64,000 nucleotides of DNA, from positions 44,611,374-44,675,373 of the forward strand of contig CM034311.1 of assembly GCA_019925795.1 (NCBI GenBank), read 5' to 3'. The stretch comes from Dendrobium chrysotoxum (lineage: Eukaryota; Streptophyta; Magnoliopsida; Asparagales; Orchidaceae). Below the pieces are notes generated by a model that saw only the letters and a program-made list of their open reading frames with translations, was not told where the DNA came from and did no database searches. Numbering within the stretch: the first letter of the stretch is position 1; every line of letters starts with the position of its first letter. The position numbers were made by a program, and so were the translations under genes. Below are positions 34,507 through 45,937 of this stretch, one piece after another.

Positions 34507-35640
34507 CCGGAGCTTGCGAAGAATGATGGACTGCAGAAGAAGGTGGGCTGTCGATGACGCTCGAAGCCGAAGAATATTGGCGGTCGACAAAGATCAACGC
34601 CGAATAAGATGGGCGATCGACGAAGATCAACACCGAAGGAGATGAGCGGTCGACGACGATAGACGCAGAAGGAGATGGGCAGTCAATGACGAAGAAGATG
34701 ACCATCCTACGCTCCAACTCCCACTCTAATGGTGAGATCTGCCGCCCCACTATCCTCACGAAGAACGATGCCGAAGAAGAAGGGCAGCCGACAAAGATCG
34801 ATGCCATGAAGCCCTTCGGGCAACTCAAGTGAATGCAATCCTTGACCGGATGGATGCTTTAATTGTTGATTTTGATCGTTCTATTGAATGAACAAGCACA
34901 TCGACAATCAAACTATCATCGGACATCTACCTGCACTTTGATTCCAACCACCACTCATATGGCAATCTGAGAGCCTGCACTCGTTTTAGTTCACCCGAAC
35001 TGGTCGATCCCGCTCTCGCTCCCTCCACTTAAGAGCATTCCGTCCTCGGCCCAACCCGCTCCAACTCAAGAAGGACGGATGCAGATGACATCCCATATAC
35101 AAATTCTCTCAGCAACACCAACCTCACCCGATTGGCCAAACCTCCTCCGCTCCCGCCTGACCAGCCCGCTCCTGCAAACAATCCTTCCGTTGCCCAAGTC
35201 TTTCGTCTGCCAGAACTCCCTAACCTGCCTAACATCATTCCTGATCTCAGCATTCAACCTGATTCTGTTGCTGCCAATCCACCATTGCCGCCCGCACAGA
35301 CAGAACGCCCGCTTCCGCTCCCACTCAGCTCCAGCGATACCGACTTTGTGATCGACACTCCACTTCCAGTTTGTTTTGACACTCACATCGCTGCTGGCTT
35401 CGATTCCATCTAGCCCGACTCCACCTCCGCCTCAGCTTCCTCTCGAGATCCGAGGCAACTCCCATCATCCGCTCCTTTCGATCTTCCTACATGTTCTCCA
35501 CCGCCAGCCCCGGTTGCTACTCTTCCTCCTACTTCTAACCCTTCCCCAACCCTTCCTAGTTCTTTGCCGCTGTCACCCACAATCTCTTCACTGTCGCCGT
35601 CCATCAACCTTGCGCTGCCACTAGCTTCCCCATCTTGACC
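34507..35640 (+). other. Leader/gag-like region behind the LTR
   Basis: At 34540-34700, imperfect 36-45-bp repeats of the type GATCAACGCCGAA...GATGGGCGGTCGACGA recur. At 34830-34890 a gag-like phrase ILDRMDALIVDFDRS appears. At 35130-35630 the DNA is C-rich and translates to Pro/Ser-rich peptide in more than one frame (for example PPLPPDQPAPANNPS). No intact domain is present. This is probably the 5' part of the retroelement whose LTR is at 34261. Confidence 0.45.
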
Positions 35641-36764
35641 GACTCCTACTGCAAAAAAGACTTACCGTGAGGATGAAAGTAGTGATAATAAATGTTCTGC
35701 TGGGAATGAAGATCTTGATTACATCTATCCATTGGATTCGGTGGTCAATGCAATCTCCTCTGAGGCCCATTTTATGGAGGTATATGATGGTCTTCATGCC
35801 CTTAGCGTTGGTGAAATAAATACATATGATAAGGAAGTTTGTAGCAAAGCCACTAAAAATGATATTGGGAACGCTTTAATTTACTGTAGGTGTGGAAATG
35901 CCAGGTTTAAAAATTTCGCTTTTGTTAATCCATGATTTCAAAGACTTCAAGAATTATCTTGTTTGGAAGTATAATCACACACCTACAAGAAAAATAAAAG
36001 TACAGGGAAGAAGAAGGAATACAAGGATTTAAGGTGGAAAAATTCAATACAAAGAAAAAATCATGGAGCCACACAACTATAAAATTATACGGATCTCTCT
36101 TCTCACACTCTCTCTTTCTCTCTCTTCACTTCACACATAATAATCTTATCAAAACAGATAAGAGATGCACTTAAGCACATCCAAAGGACTCAACCCATGA
36201 AATGAAATAAAAAGAAGAGGAAAGAGAAACTACTTAGCCTGAATCACAACGTCATGATGCTAAGATTCGGAGCATCACAACTATTCACTCTTTGCTTCCA
36301 ACCCAAGCTTGTAGCACTCCAGTATACGACATTGTGGCTCTGTATGAGAAAGAGACGTGCGGCCCCCTATAACTCCCAACAAGCTCTTCATCAAGCTAAA
36401 TTGAGGCTCGAGTCAACAAGACAACCCAATTGATCAACAAAATCAGATTCCACACAAAACTAACAGAAGATATGAGAAAATAATAAAAATTAAATAAACT
36501 TTTCAAGATAAGATTTGCATAATTAATTTTTGCAAAGATGACTATAAAATTATTGTGAGGATTTTTTTTGTTTTGAAATTATTGTGATATCATAATCATT
36601 TACTTTGTAAGAAAAGTTTGAGAGTAAAATTCATACAACTATCACATTCTAGCATGTACGAATGTAAATAGTAAGCTCATTATCATAGCTAGAAAGCACG
36701 AGCTAAATGATAGCATTGCAAAGCTATGAAAAGACAAAATTGTGAGAAAGTTGCATCAAACAGG
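35641..36764. other. Retroelement remnants and unassigned sequence
   Basis: A short open frame at 35732-35935 encodes no known domain. About 35940-36420 looks like LTR or leader debris, with a CT-rich tract at 36095-36128. 36480-36756 is AT-rich. No gene is supported. Confidence 0.35.
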
Positions 36765-37348
36765 TAGGGCTGCAAGTGAACCAAACGTTTGACGAGCTAC
36801 TCGATGTTCGGTTCGATTAAAGCTCGTTTGTGATCGTTTAACTAACTAAACAAACAAACTTGAACAATATTTTAAATACTCGATCCTTAAATAAACAAGC
36901 TTGAACACTAATGTGTTCGGTTCATTTATGTTCACGAACAAAATCATTTGAAGTTCGTGAACAAGCTCGACATTAAGTTCAATAAAAAGCTCAATTCGTG
37001 AGGCTGACTATGACATTCAGTAGTTCACTAAGGAAGAAATCCAGTAGTTCATTTTGATTGCTTAGAATGGTGGAATGCTAACTTCATATTATTGTTTGTT
37101 CAATAGATTATTTGCTAAATATGTTCATGAACATAGCTTGTTTGTTTAAAGCTCGATAAGCACTAAACGAACCAAACATGAACCGAACATGAACCGAACA
37201 TGAACACCCTTAAATTAAATGAATCAAACATGAACACAAACAATAAAGCTCGAATCAAACACGAACCAAACTTGAACAGGCTAATGATAAACGAACTCAA
37301 ACATGAACACTCACATACTCGGCTCGGCTCGGTTCATTTGCAGCCCTA
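36765..37348. mobile_element. 584-bp hAT-type MITE
   Basis: Terminal inverted repeats are TAGGGCTGCAAGTGAACC (36765) and GGTTCATTTGCAGCCCTA (ending 37348). The flanking duplication CAAACAGG is perfect at 36757-36764 and 37349-37356, an 8-bp hAT signature. The interior has many GTTCG/CGAAC and AACAAAC motifs in inverted order, such as AACATGAACCGAACATGAAC at 37170-37205. There is no coding region. The perfect duplication suggests a fairly recent insertion. Confidence 0.9.
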
Positions 37349-37373
37349 CAAACAGGTCTTAAAAATAGGGAAA

Positions 37374-37507
37374 ATTATTACGTGCGGACGTCAAATGCAT
37401 CTGCAGGTCAATCCGAAACGCATCACATCACCCAATACACTGTGCATCTGGTGACGTGGCGAATCCGAATTGGCCTTTGGATGCATTTGGCGTCCCCACA
37501 TAATAAT
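37374..37507. mobile_element. 134-bp foldback element
   Basis: The two halves are inverted copies: ATTATTACGTGCGGACGTCA...AATGCATCTGCAGGTCAATC on the left, and GATTGGCC-like GAATTGGCCTTTGGATGCAT...TTGGCGTCCCCACATAATAAT on the right. The only loop is about 20-30 bases. The RNA would form a long imperfect hairpin. It lies 17 bases from the hAT MITE's right-hand duplication. Superfamily is unclear. Confidence 0.65.
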
Positions 37508-39011
37508 GTCTCTAAAAATAGACCACGGAACCACCACTTTAGACTTTTAGTAACCGGTGGCACTAAATGGATCAAATGGATATCTCTCTTCTCCTTCTAT
37601 TACTCGTTAATTTTAAAAATAATTAATATTAATATATTGATTTATTTTTACTCGGTGATTCCAATGAGATTGAGCTCCATAATGCCCTTGAGAAATGAAA
37701 GAGCATGAAAAAAGGGATGCTTAGGGCGTGGGCGGTTGTAATTTTTTTTTGAAGTTATGGTCAAATTATCATAAGAAATTAAATTAAATTTTTCAAAATT
37801 TTATGAGCATTTTTTTTAAAGCCAAAAACATCACCTTCCTATACAAAAAAAAATCATAAATTATAATTAAAAAGTTATAATCAAATATAATTATGGCGGG
37901 TTTTGGAAAAGCAAAAAATTGCAAAAAACTACTTTTTAACTGCTTTATAAAGATGTTAAAAAAAGAAATTTTTTAATGCTGTTGTAGAAAGTATCTTTCT
38001 CAGATATTTTTTTTTTGAAAGCATCGAAAAAACACTTGTCATATAGAAATTATAGTTATGGTCTGAAAAGCAAAATAGTTTTGTAGCACAAAAACTTTAT
38101 AAAAATAACAAAAAAATAGTGGTCATGTCAATTCTGCTGGCAAATTAAGGCTTTGTTTGGGGTAATTTTCTTATTTCTTTCTAAAATTTTTTTCCGGCAT
38201 AAAAAATTTATGTTCAAAAAATTTTTATACTAAAAAATTACATAAAAAAACAGTAACATAGTTGTCTCAAACAAACAAGTAAGAGAAAATAATTTGTTAT
38301 TGACAACTAAAAAAATGCTTTGCTCTTTTATGTAAAGAATTTTTCTATTCTTCAATATCATTGAATGTGCTTCTATATTATATAAATTAGTGACATATTT
38401 GATGATATTCCATATTCGTAGCTTTAATGGATATTTTAAGAAGAAATATGTAATGTATAGTTCGTAATAATAAATAGATTTATTAAAGGAGTTTTTTGAA
38501 TTATTTTTGTTTTTTATTTAAATTTTTATTTTTATTTTAATTACTTATTTTTTATCATGAAATAAAATATTTTTGGTTGATAAAATATTAAAAATAAGTT
38601 ATTTTTTATTAAATATTGAATAATTTACATCATGTGTTGCTATCCATAATTATCGGCAAGTTAGCGATAGCAGCCGGTTGTGATCATTCTTTTAAAAACA
38701 CTCAAAAATTTAAAAAATAAAAAAAATTTAAAAAATCATTCAAATATATTTAAGAAAATTAAAAACAAAATAATCCCAAACTAAAATAAAGACTTGATCA
38801 TTTTAAAATCTAACCATTCATCCTCAATAACAAATTATTATCATCCTTAAGTTCACACTAATCACAATTTTGCTTTTCCTACTTCACAGTTCTGAAAATA
38901 AAACTGCTTTTCCAATATCTTCAATCTTAGCACTAACAGGTCTCACTTTCTTATGATTTTAATTGAAAAAAAAAACGCATAAAACAATGATTTTACAAAT
39001 AATTACTTTTC
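37508..39011. other. AT-rich stretch with small foldbacks
   Basis: No gene. A/T runs are frequent. At 38148-38280 there are loosely inverted ends, CTTTGTTTGGGGTAATTTTC and GTTGTCTCAAACAAACAAG, suggesting a worn MITE related to those at 44.5 and 45.1 kb. Confidence 0.45.
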
Positions 39012-39016
39012 CTACT

Positions 39017-40837
39017 TGATATATCATCAAAAAATTATCTGAATCGGGCACGAAGAGGGAAAAATCAAGTTAGAAATTTCAAAAATTAAATCTAAGATCA
39101 TATGAACTCTAATTTCAGTAAACTTATAGTCGAATTGAACGTCTTGAAAATACGAACCCAACGACACCAAATTCGACTTAATCCGAGCCCAAATGAGTCC
39201 AAATCAAAGACCTGAAGCACATTTAGAAGATTCAAACCATAATTTGGATTACCAAAAGGTTTCCAAATGTGACATGCTTATAGACAAATCGAGCAGCTCG
39301 ACGAGACGAATCCAACAAGCTCAAGATCATCAAATTCTGATATCATTAAGACATTCAAATGTCTAATAAACAGTCCATAATTAAGGGATTCAACATTGGT
39401 CGTCCATTCAAACCTCTCCCAATTTGCCCTTGATCTTTCTTCTATTTACTAACCATGCCACTATCAGAAAATTATAAATAGATCCCTCATTTCTCATGAG
39501 AGTGAGGAGAGAAAGGGGAGCCAAGCAAAGAAGTAGGAAGAGGAGGAGGAGGAGAAGGAGGAGAAGGAAGGGAGCCCTCTTGCTGTCGGACTCCTTGACC
39601 ACAGCCGAACTTCAGCCCTACCACCAACTGTCACTGGACTTCCGGCCAGCCCCGACTAACGATGGATTTCTATCCGACGTCGGACTTACGCACAGCCCCA
39701 ACTAACACTGGACTTCTACCCGACGCCCGGCTTCCTTCCATCACAAGATTTCTGCCCGTCTCTGAACTTTCGTTGGGCTTCTACCCGACAATGGCATCCG
39801 CCCATCACCAGACATTTGCCCATCGCCCGACTTTAGTCGGACTTCTACCCGACGCTAGACTTTCGTCCATTGTTGGACTCCCCGCCCGTCGTTGGACTTT
39901 CGTCAGCCTTCTACCCGATGTTGGACTTCCGCCCCTCTCTTTTTAACTGACGCTAAACTTCTGCTTGGGACGCTGAACTTCTGCTCGGCCACCAATTGAC
40001 GCTGGACATCCACCCAGCCACCGACTAACGCCGGACTTCCACCCAGCCATCCACTATGGTTCTTCTGACTTCTGTCACCAGACAACGATCTTTCTGATCA
40101 CTGCTAATCGTCGCCAAACAATGGTCCTTACGACCTCCTTCGCTAGACAACGGTCTTTATGACCTTCGTCGCCCGTCGACTACGATCTTTCTAACATTCG
40201 TAGCCCGCCGGCAATGGTCCTTCTGACCTCGATATGTTGCCCCCCGACTATAGTCCTTTCGACCTTCGTTGCCAGACAACGGTCTTTATGACCTCCATCA
40301 CCAGTCGACTATGGTCCTTCCGACCTCCGTCGCCCGCCCACTACGGTCCTTCCGATCTTCGTTTCCCACCGATTACAGTTCTTCTGACCTCCATCGCCAT
40401 ACAACGGTTCTTCGACCTTCGTCGCCAGACAACAGTCTTACGAATCTCTGTCGCCAGACTACGGTCTAACCGACCTCCGTCGACCACCGACCATGGTCCT
40501 TCTGACCAAATAAACACATTAATAGTGATTCTTCCTGTTCCCACCATGTAATGCACTCCATATATATGATGTATATTTGTTACATCAAGCCAATGACTTT
40601 CCCCTGAGAAAGGGCCTCATTTATAATTAACTACAAATACTAGTGGATTCATTTAAACTGGATCAGGCCCCGTGATTTTTCCCCTATTCAAGATTTTACA
40701 CGTAAAAATCTTGATGTCTCTTAATTATAAATGTTGCACCCTCTCTGTTTTATCTGATTACGTGCTCGATCTTCGTACAAAATTAAGATGTTAAACTATA
40801 TATTTCTCTATCACCGTGAATATTTCAGGACGCAACA
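39017..40837 (+). mobile_element. 1.8-kb solo LTR with TATA box and repeated U5-like region
   Basis: The LTR begins TGATATATCATC at 39017, ends GACGCAACA at 40837, and is flanked by CTACT at 39012-39016 and 40838-40842. A TATA box TATAAATA is at 39473-39480, a purine-rich stretch follows (39505-39570), then roughly 900 bp of degenerate 40-60-bp repeats of the type CGACCTCCGTCGCC...ACGGTCCTT (about 39600-40510). No primer site follows, so it is a solo LTR. An inverted, truncated copy is at 45720-49418. The end lies 226 bases upstream of the intact SDR gene and in the same orientation. The TG...CA ends and perfect 5-bp duplication are clear. Superfamily (probably gypsy) is inferred. Confidence 0.8.
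39473..39480 (+). promoter_or_regulatory. Putative LTR TATA box
   Basis: TATAAATA occurs 450 bases into the LTR and is conserved in the inverted second LTR (49174-49181 on the minus strand), although the surrounding sequence has diverged. This supports a promoter role at the U3/R boundary. Confidence 0.55.
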
Positions 40838-40962
40838 CTACTAATAAGATATTATAAGCATGCAACTACTAATCCTAATTTTCCAACAATTCTAATGACT
40901 TCCACAAGCTATTAAAGCTTTATTCAGAAGCTACGTCATTGATGAGGTAACATTTTCATGTT

Positions 40963-40966
<4 letters not shown>

Positions 40967-41000
<34 letters not shown>
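40967..41000. repeat. (AT)n microsatellite
   Basis: About 17 AT units lie immediately upstream of the SDR copy 2 promoter region. Confidence 0.9.
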
Positions 41001-41003
<3 letters not shown>

Positions 41004-41020
41004 AGCAATCACTTTTAGCA

Positions 41021-41028
41021 TATATAGG
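41021..41028 (+). promoter_or_regulatory. Candidate TATA box of SDR copy 2
   Basis: TATATAGG lies 35 bases upstream of the ATG at 41063. That would leave a very short leader. The (AT)n tract at 40967-41000 is an alternative TATA source. Confidence 0.35.
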
Positions 41029-41062
41029 CAAGAAATGACTTATCTTTCTTCATCATTAATAT

Positions 41063-44027
41063 ATGGCTAAGACTGAGCTAGACAACAGATGGTCTCTTCA
41101 TGGAGCCACCGCTTTGGTCACCGGTGGCTCCAAAGGCATCGGGTAAGCTTTCTTCTTCTTTCCTTTCTACTAATTTGAACATAGTTAAATTCTGAATCAA
41201 CAATATTTAACTAAAATTAATTATTAAAGGCAAGCGATAGTTGAAGAGTTGGCTAGACTTGGGGCAAAGGTTCACACATGTGCTCGGAATCAGCAAGAAC
41301 TTGATAAAGCTCTGAAACACTGGCAAAGCTTGAAGCTTGATGTCACTGCCTCTGTTTGTGATGTTTCTTCACGAGCCGCGAGAGAGAAACTAATGGAGAA
41401 AGTCTCTTCTTTGTTCGATGGAAAGCTCAACATACTCGTAAGTTATAACTAACTGTCTCTCTATATATATAGAGAGAGAGAGACAGAAAGGGAGAGAGAG
41501 AGAGAGAGAGAGAGAGGTTTTTCTGTTGATTAATTTAAAATGTTATCTGTGGATGTAGATTAATAATGCAGGGACGAATTTATTTAAGACAGCTCTAGAG
41601 TTTAAAGAAGAAGATTATGGATTCTTACTGTCTACGAATTTGGAATCAGCTTTCCATTTGAGCCAATTGGCACACCCACTTCTCAAGGCCTCGGGAGTAG
41701 GTAGAATTGTGTTCATTTCCTCTGTCGGAGGCTTAGTCGGATTTCCTGAAGCAAGTGTTTATGGTATCACTAAAGGCAAGTGATGGAGCTTCTTTAATTG
41801 GATTTTGTTTGCTTTTCTTCGTCTGATTTTTCAAAAAATCAAGTTTGATTTAAGTGAAATATGCATATTTAAAAATATATTATTTATAGTTACAATTAGT
41901 TATAATTTCTTGATCTAATTAATTTTCTGATTCATGTCTTGATAAGGCTACTTCAAAAATATCTTATCTTAGCAAAACGTGTAGCGGAATGAAATTCTCA
42001 CAAGAATTAGGATTCATAATTATTATTTTATAAAACCCCAAAAATTAAAAAAAAAAATGGAGAACTATCATATTCTAGATTGATTTCCTGTGGATGTGGT
42101 CCATATGTTAAGTAGATTTGCAATAAATTATGGGCTTTTTGGTCCTTTTCTAGGGGCCATTTGATTTGTCAAAAGAAGAATGCAGAGTAAATTGGAATAC
42201 TTTGTAAAATGAATGTAATATATTTTAATTTGTTTGCATGAACGTAAAACAAATGTAAGTTTTTTTTAATAATAAAATTAGTGCAGCATAAGATTCAACA
42301 TGCAATGGTGGTTGTTAGTGGTAGCGACCGAACGCAACAATGTGTGGACGGCGACTAAGAGCAAGGGCTATGGTAGGTGGCCTACTATTATTAAATCAGG
42401 CTTTTGTAGCACTTTTTATGACCTACTGTAGCTATTTAAACACATATAATAATTTTTTTGCAGAGATTTAGGAACCGTTTCAAATTTATTGTATTTGCGT
42501 TCACTGGAAAGACTTTAGCAGTGGTTTCATAAGTGTTGTTGTAAGAAGGCTATAGCATAGCAAGGGTTAAAACCACTGCTAAAGGGCAGTACAGATTTAA
42601 AAATATATAATGCCAAAAAACCAAATTTTGTGATCAAATTGCAAATATCAATAAAATGCTATACAAATATAAATTTGGTGAATATTAACACATATAAATC
42701 GGTAGTTAATCGAGGCTAAACCTTATTAAACTAACAAGCAAATCTATAGCCATATAAGCTAATAACAACTTGAGAACACAATCAAATTGAGGTACAAAAA
42801 GCTTAACAAGCTAAGCACTTGTCATACATATTTGATAACAACCACAACAACAGAAGTAAGTGTAACAATCATATCCACTACAAATATAAATCTACATCTG
42901 TCATATAAAAGAATGATTAGAACTTCAAAGAGTTTCAATATCATATTCAATTAGCATCACAATCAGCATCAGCATAATCATCACCAACTCAGAGAAAGAA
43001 GTCTTCATTGGGTTAACTCTGTGGTGTGAGATAGCCCTATATGATTGCAAAAGAAATTATATAGTAGTTAGTGATTTTAGAAAAACAAATTAGAATGAAT
43101 AAATACAAATCAAATTAACACAACAAACCTCCAGCAAAGAGATTCAATGGAGACAACAAATCTTTCACCATATATATATGCTGTAAGAAGAAAGAAATAA
43201 GATTAATGTATTTTCATTAGTTGAAATCCACTTTAAATCTATCATTCAAATAAAGAAGAAAAATAATATAAGGTTCATATTCTATCATGTTTTTTGGCTT
43301 GAGGCCTACAAAGTTGAAAGCATCGTATCCACATTGCTAAAGTATTTACTTTGACTGAGATTGCTCCAATAAGACTCCACAATGTGAAACATCCAGCCAG
43401 CCAATCAACCTCAGGGTTTAATTGTTGTTTGTTATTGATAAATCTTACAGCCTTCACCATAAAAAAATTAGATTTAAATCTCCTTGCAATTCTCCTAAAC
43501 ATTTTTTATTTTAAACTAATCACACATTGTTCAATCTAAAAGTTTTATCCTCTTCATATTAATCCACATTCTCAGTAACCATACAATCTCAAAGTAAAAT
43601 AATATTGAGCTAACAGGATACCATGCATGCATGGTGCATTAATATCTCAGGAGCAATGAATCAGCTGACGAGAAATCTAGCTTTGGAATGGGCAAAAGAC
43701 AACATTCGAGCCAACTGCATCGCCCCCGGACCAATAGTAACTCCATTGATGCATTCTGTGAGAATGAAAACTACGATTTAAGCTCCTTCGTCACAAATGT
43801 ATTTGACATATTTAATTGATTTGAAGCTGTAATTGTTGCAGTATTTTGAAGCGAAAGGTGGTCGTATTCCTAAAGTAGAAAATATGGGAATTCCACTAGG
43901 ACGTCCAGGCGAGCCGCTGGAGGTGGCCACAGTAGCAGCTTTTCTGTGCATGCCTGCATCTTCCTATATCACCGGTCAAGTGATTGTTGCCGATGGGGGA
44001 CTGACTATGGGTCGCTTTATTCCATGA
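41063..44027 (+). CDS. Tropinone-reductase-like short-chain dehydrogenase/reductase (intact, 5 exons)
   Basis: Predicted exons: 41063-41142, 41230-41437, 41559-41775, 43651-43757, 43842-44027. They join in frame to a 265-aa protein, the usual length of plant tropinone-reductase-like SDRs. Visible motifs: TGGSKGIG (residues 20-27, cofactor loop), CARN after the second beta strand (an arginine typical of NADPH preference), NNAG (98-101), and catalytic N123, S151, Y164 and K168 (SSVGG and YGITK). LTRNLALEWAKDNIRANCIA and the C-terminal SSYITGQV...DGGLTMGRFIP follow. All introns are GT-AG except intron 3, which starts GC (AAAG/GCAAGT). Intron 3 (1875 bp) contains transposon-like sequence. The family reduces small carbonyl substrates in the cytosol. 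Tropinone itself is not implied, and the substrate cannot be read from the sequence. It is the only intact member of a three-copy tandem array. Confidence 0.9.
41462..41515. repeat. TA/GA microsatellite in SDR intron 2
   Basis: CTATATATATAGAGAGAGA followed by a (GA)n tract with one AAAG interruption lies wholly inside intron 2, so it does not alter the coding sequence. Confidence 0.85.
42290..43620 (-). mobile_element. Probable transposon remnant in SDR copy 2 intron 3
   Basis: Intron 3 is enlarged. TTTAGCAGTGGTTT at 42511-42524 and AAACCACTGCTAAA at about 42571-42584 form a perfect 14-bp inverted pair about 45 bases apart, like subterminal repeats of plant DNA transposons. On the minus strand, 43502-43275 is open for 75 residues (FRRIARRFKSNFFMVKAVRF...PEVDWLAGCF) with protein-like composition, but I do not recognise it. 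It could be a captured host exon or a transposon coding piece. Boundaries are unclear. Confidence 0.4.
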
Positions 44028-44538
44028 AACTAATTAATTTCCTGATATTAGTGCATGGATTTGGTAGATTATCCCCAGCTGTTCTTCATGAATTCTGTGT
44101 TTTTTATAAATAATTGTGTTGATGTTTGTAATCTGTGCTACATAATGGGGACACTTATGTTAAGAATAATGATATTTTTATTCATATATGCGAGACTAAT
44201 TTTAAGTGAGAAAACCTTCTTTTGATTTTGGATATTTCTTCATGGAAAACAAAATTACAATTATTTTGTAATTTGGTCTTTTTTTAGCAGTCCAACCTAT
44301 GCTAAATATTTGTGGATGCTTAATATAGAGGCAAATTAGGTGATATTGGTTTCAATATGAGAGGACTTGAAGATATCTATTAAGGTGGATCAGGACATAT
44401 ATGTGTTAAAGGCTATCCAGAATTAACTCTTTGATGCAATCAATCCAACAAGGCCTCCTAAGTGATAGCTTCTCAAAGTATGCTAACTTAATTAATGAAC
44501 AAGTTACCTCCAAGGGCGGGTTTAAAGGGAGATTAAGG
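44028..44538. other. 3' flank of SDR copy 2
   Basis: Probable 3'-untranslated region to about 44180, with AATAAT near 44168 as a weak polyadenylation candidate. The rest is AT-rich without a gene. Confidence 0.45.
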
Positions 44539-44647
44539 ATTCGTTTGGGACGGCTTTCTTACTGCTTCTTAAAGCAGCATTTTATATTAAATTTTTGCAT
44601 TAAAAATCTGTTTTAAAAAACAGTAAGAAAGCTGACCCAAATGAAAT
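44539..44647. mobile_element. ~109-bp MITE
   Basis: Inverted ends ATTCGTTTGGGACGGCTTTC and, on the other side, GAAAGCTGACCCAAATGAAAT, with CTTACTG/CAGTAAG continuing the stem. The middle is A/T-rich. No coding region. Confidence 0.65.
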
Positions 44648-45128
44648 TTGCATGGCCTCCCTAAAATTTTAAGATATCTTGATATAATATGTATTTTACT
44701 TAAATAAATATAATTTTTATAAAAATATTTAATTTGTGACCTCTCTAAAATTTCAGAGTTTAAAGTTGTAGATTTCTATTAAAAAATATTGATGAATTTT
44801 TATTAAATAATGAATTTTTACCTTCATAATTTTTTTTCTAACACTGCCATTTGCCATTGATTATCTCACATATAAGCAAACATAATTTAGTGTAGAAAAA
44901 TCAATCATAATCACCGAGAAAGTGATATGATGATACGATGACATTTCTAATAAATAAATAAATAAATAATCATGTCACCATATAGTCTGACTTTGGGGTA
45001 GTGCAGTGCAAGCCGAAAACGAAAGCCATCAAAATTATTGCTCTCAAGTCTTTTTTTTAGAGCAATATTTGTCACACTAAAAGCAATCAAGTACCCCAAA
45101 TGCCAAACAATTCTGAGACGTCTAATGC

Positions 45129-45348
45129 TTCATTTGAGATAGTTTTCTTATTGCTTTATGTATCTATATTTTAGTATAAAAATTTTAAATTTAAAAAAAT
45201 TGTATTAAAATTTTATTTAATAAAATAATAAAGACAGTTTTCTTATTGTTTTATGTATCCATTTTTTAGTATAAAAATTTTAAATTTAAAAAAATTATAT
45301 TAAAAATTTATTTAATAAAATAATAAAAAAACTATCCCAAATAAAATC
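45129..45348. mobile_element. ~220-bp MITE with internal 101-bp tandem duplication
   Basis: Outer ends TTCATTTGAGATAGTTTTCT and AAAACTATCCCAAATAAAAT are inverted. Inside, a roughly 101-bp unit (AGTTTTCTTATTG...TTTTAGTATAAAAATTTTAA...AATAAAATAATAAA) is present twice in tandem, starting near 45140 and 45236. Confidence 0.6.
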
Positions 45349-45719
45349 TAAGTCGTGATAATTCCATAAAACTTTCCCGGTTGGATTTGAAATATTATAA
45401 AACAATTACAGAACAAACCCATTTACAAATAATTGTCATTATTATAATATTTTAATATAATAAGTATTTATTACGTCATCCGGTTCGACCTTGGTCAAAC
45501 CATCAAACCGTTAACCTCTCCTTCTTCCAGTTCATTGTCTGGTCCGATTTTCAAAGCCTTGGCTAGTAGCTTTAAATTTAAGTAAGGATATATATAATTT
45601 TTAATTTATCTTAATTTTATTATTTAAAATATTTTAACTGTTATGAGCTTTACCCAGTTTAATTTTATAATATATATATTATAATTTTTAATTTGCTTGA
45701 ATAATAACATTAAACTTCG
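45349..45719. other. AT-rich intergenic stretch
   Basis: No gene. It contains a short patch with GGTTCGACCTTGGTCAAACC near 45481, probably a worn repeat. Confidence 0.4.
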
Positions 45720-45937
45720 TGTTGCATCCAAAAAAATTTGCGGCTGTAGGGAGATATAGAATTTAGCTTCCTAGTTTTGAACGAAGATCATGCACACAAA
45801 CAGATAAGATAGAGGGGTGCAATGTTCATAAGAGAAACAAGAATTTGTACTACGTGGAAATCTCAGAAAAGGGAAAAACCACGGGGCCTTGCCCAATTTA
45901 AATGAATCCACTAGTGCTTGTAGTTGATTATAAATGA

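Noticed and set aside
35029..35624. Overlapping open frames on both strands in the C-rich region
   Set aside because: The low stop frequency comes from composition. No domain is recognised and the region follows an LTR primer site, so it is treated as retroelement leader or gag.
39496..40551. Several open frames in the 39.5-40.5 kb repeat block
   Set aside because: They are translations of degenerate CGACCTCCGTCGCC-type repeats within the solo LTR.
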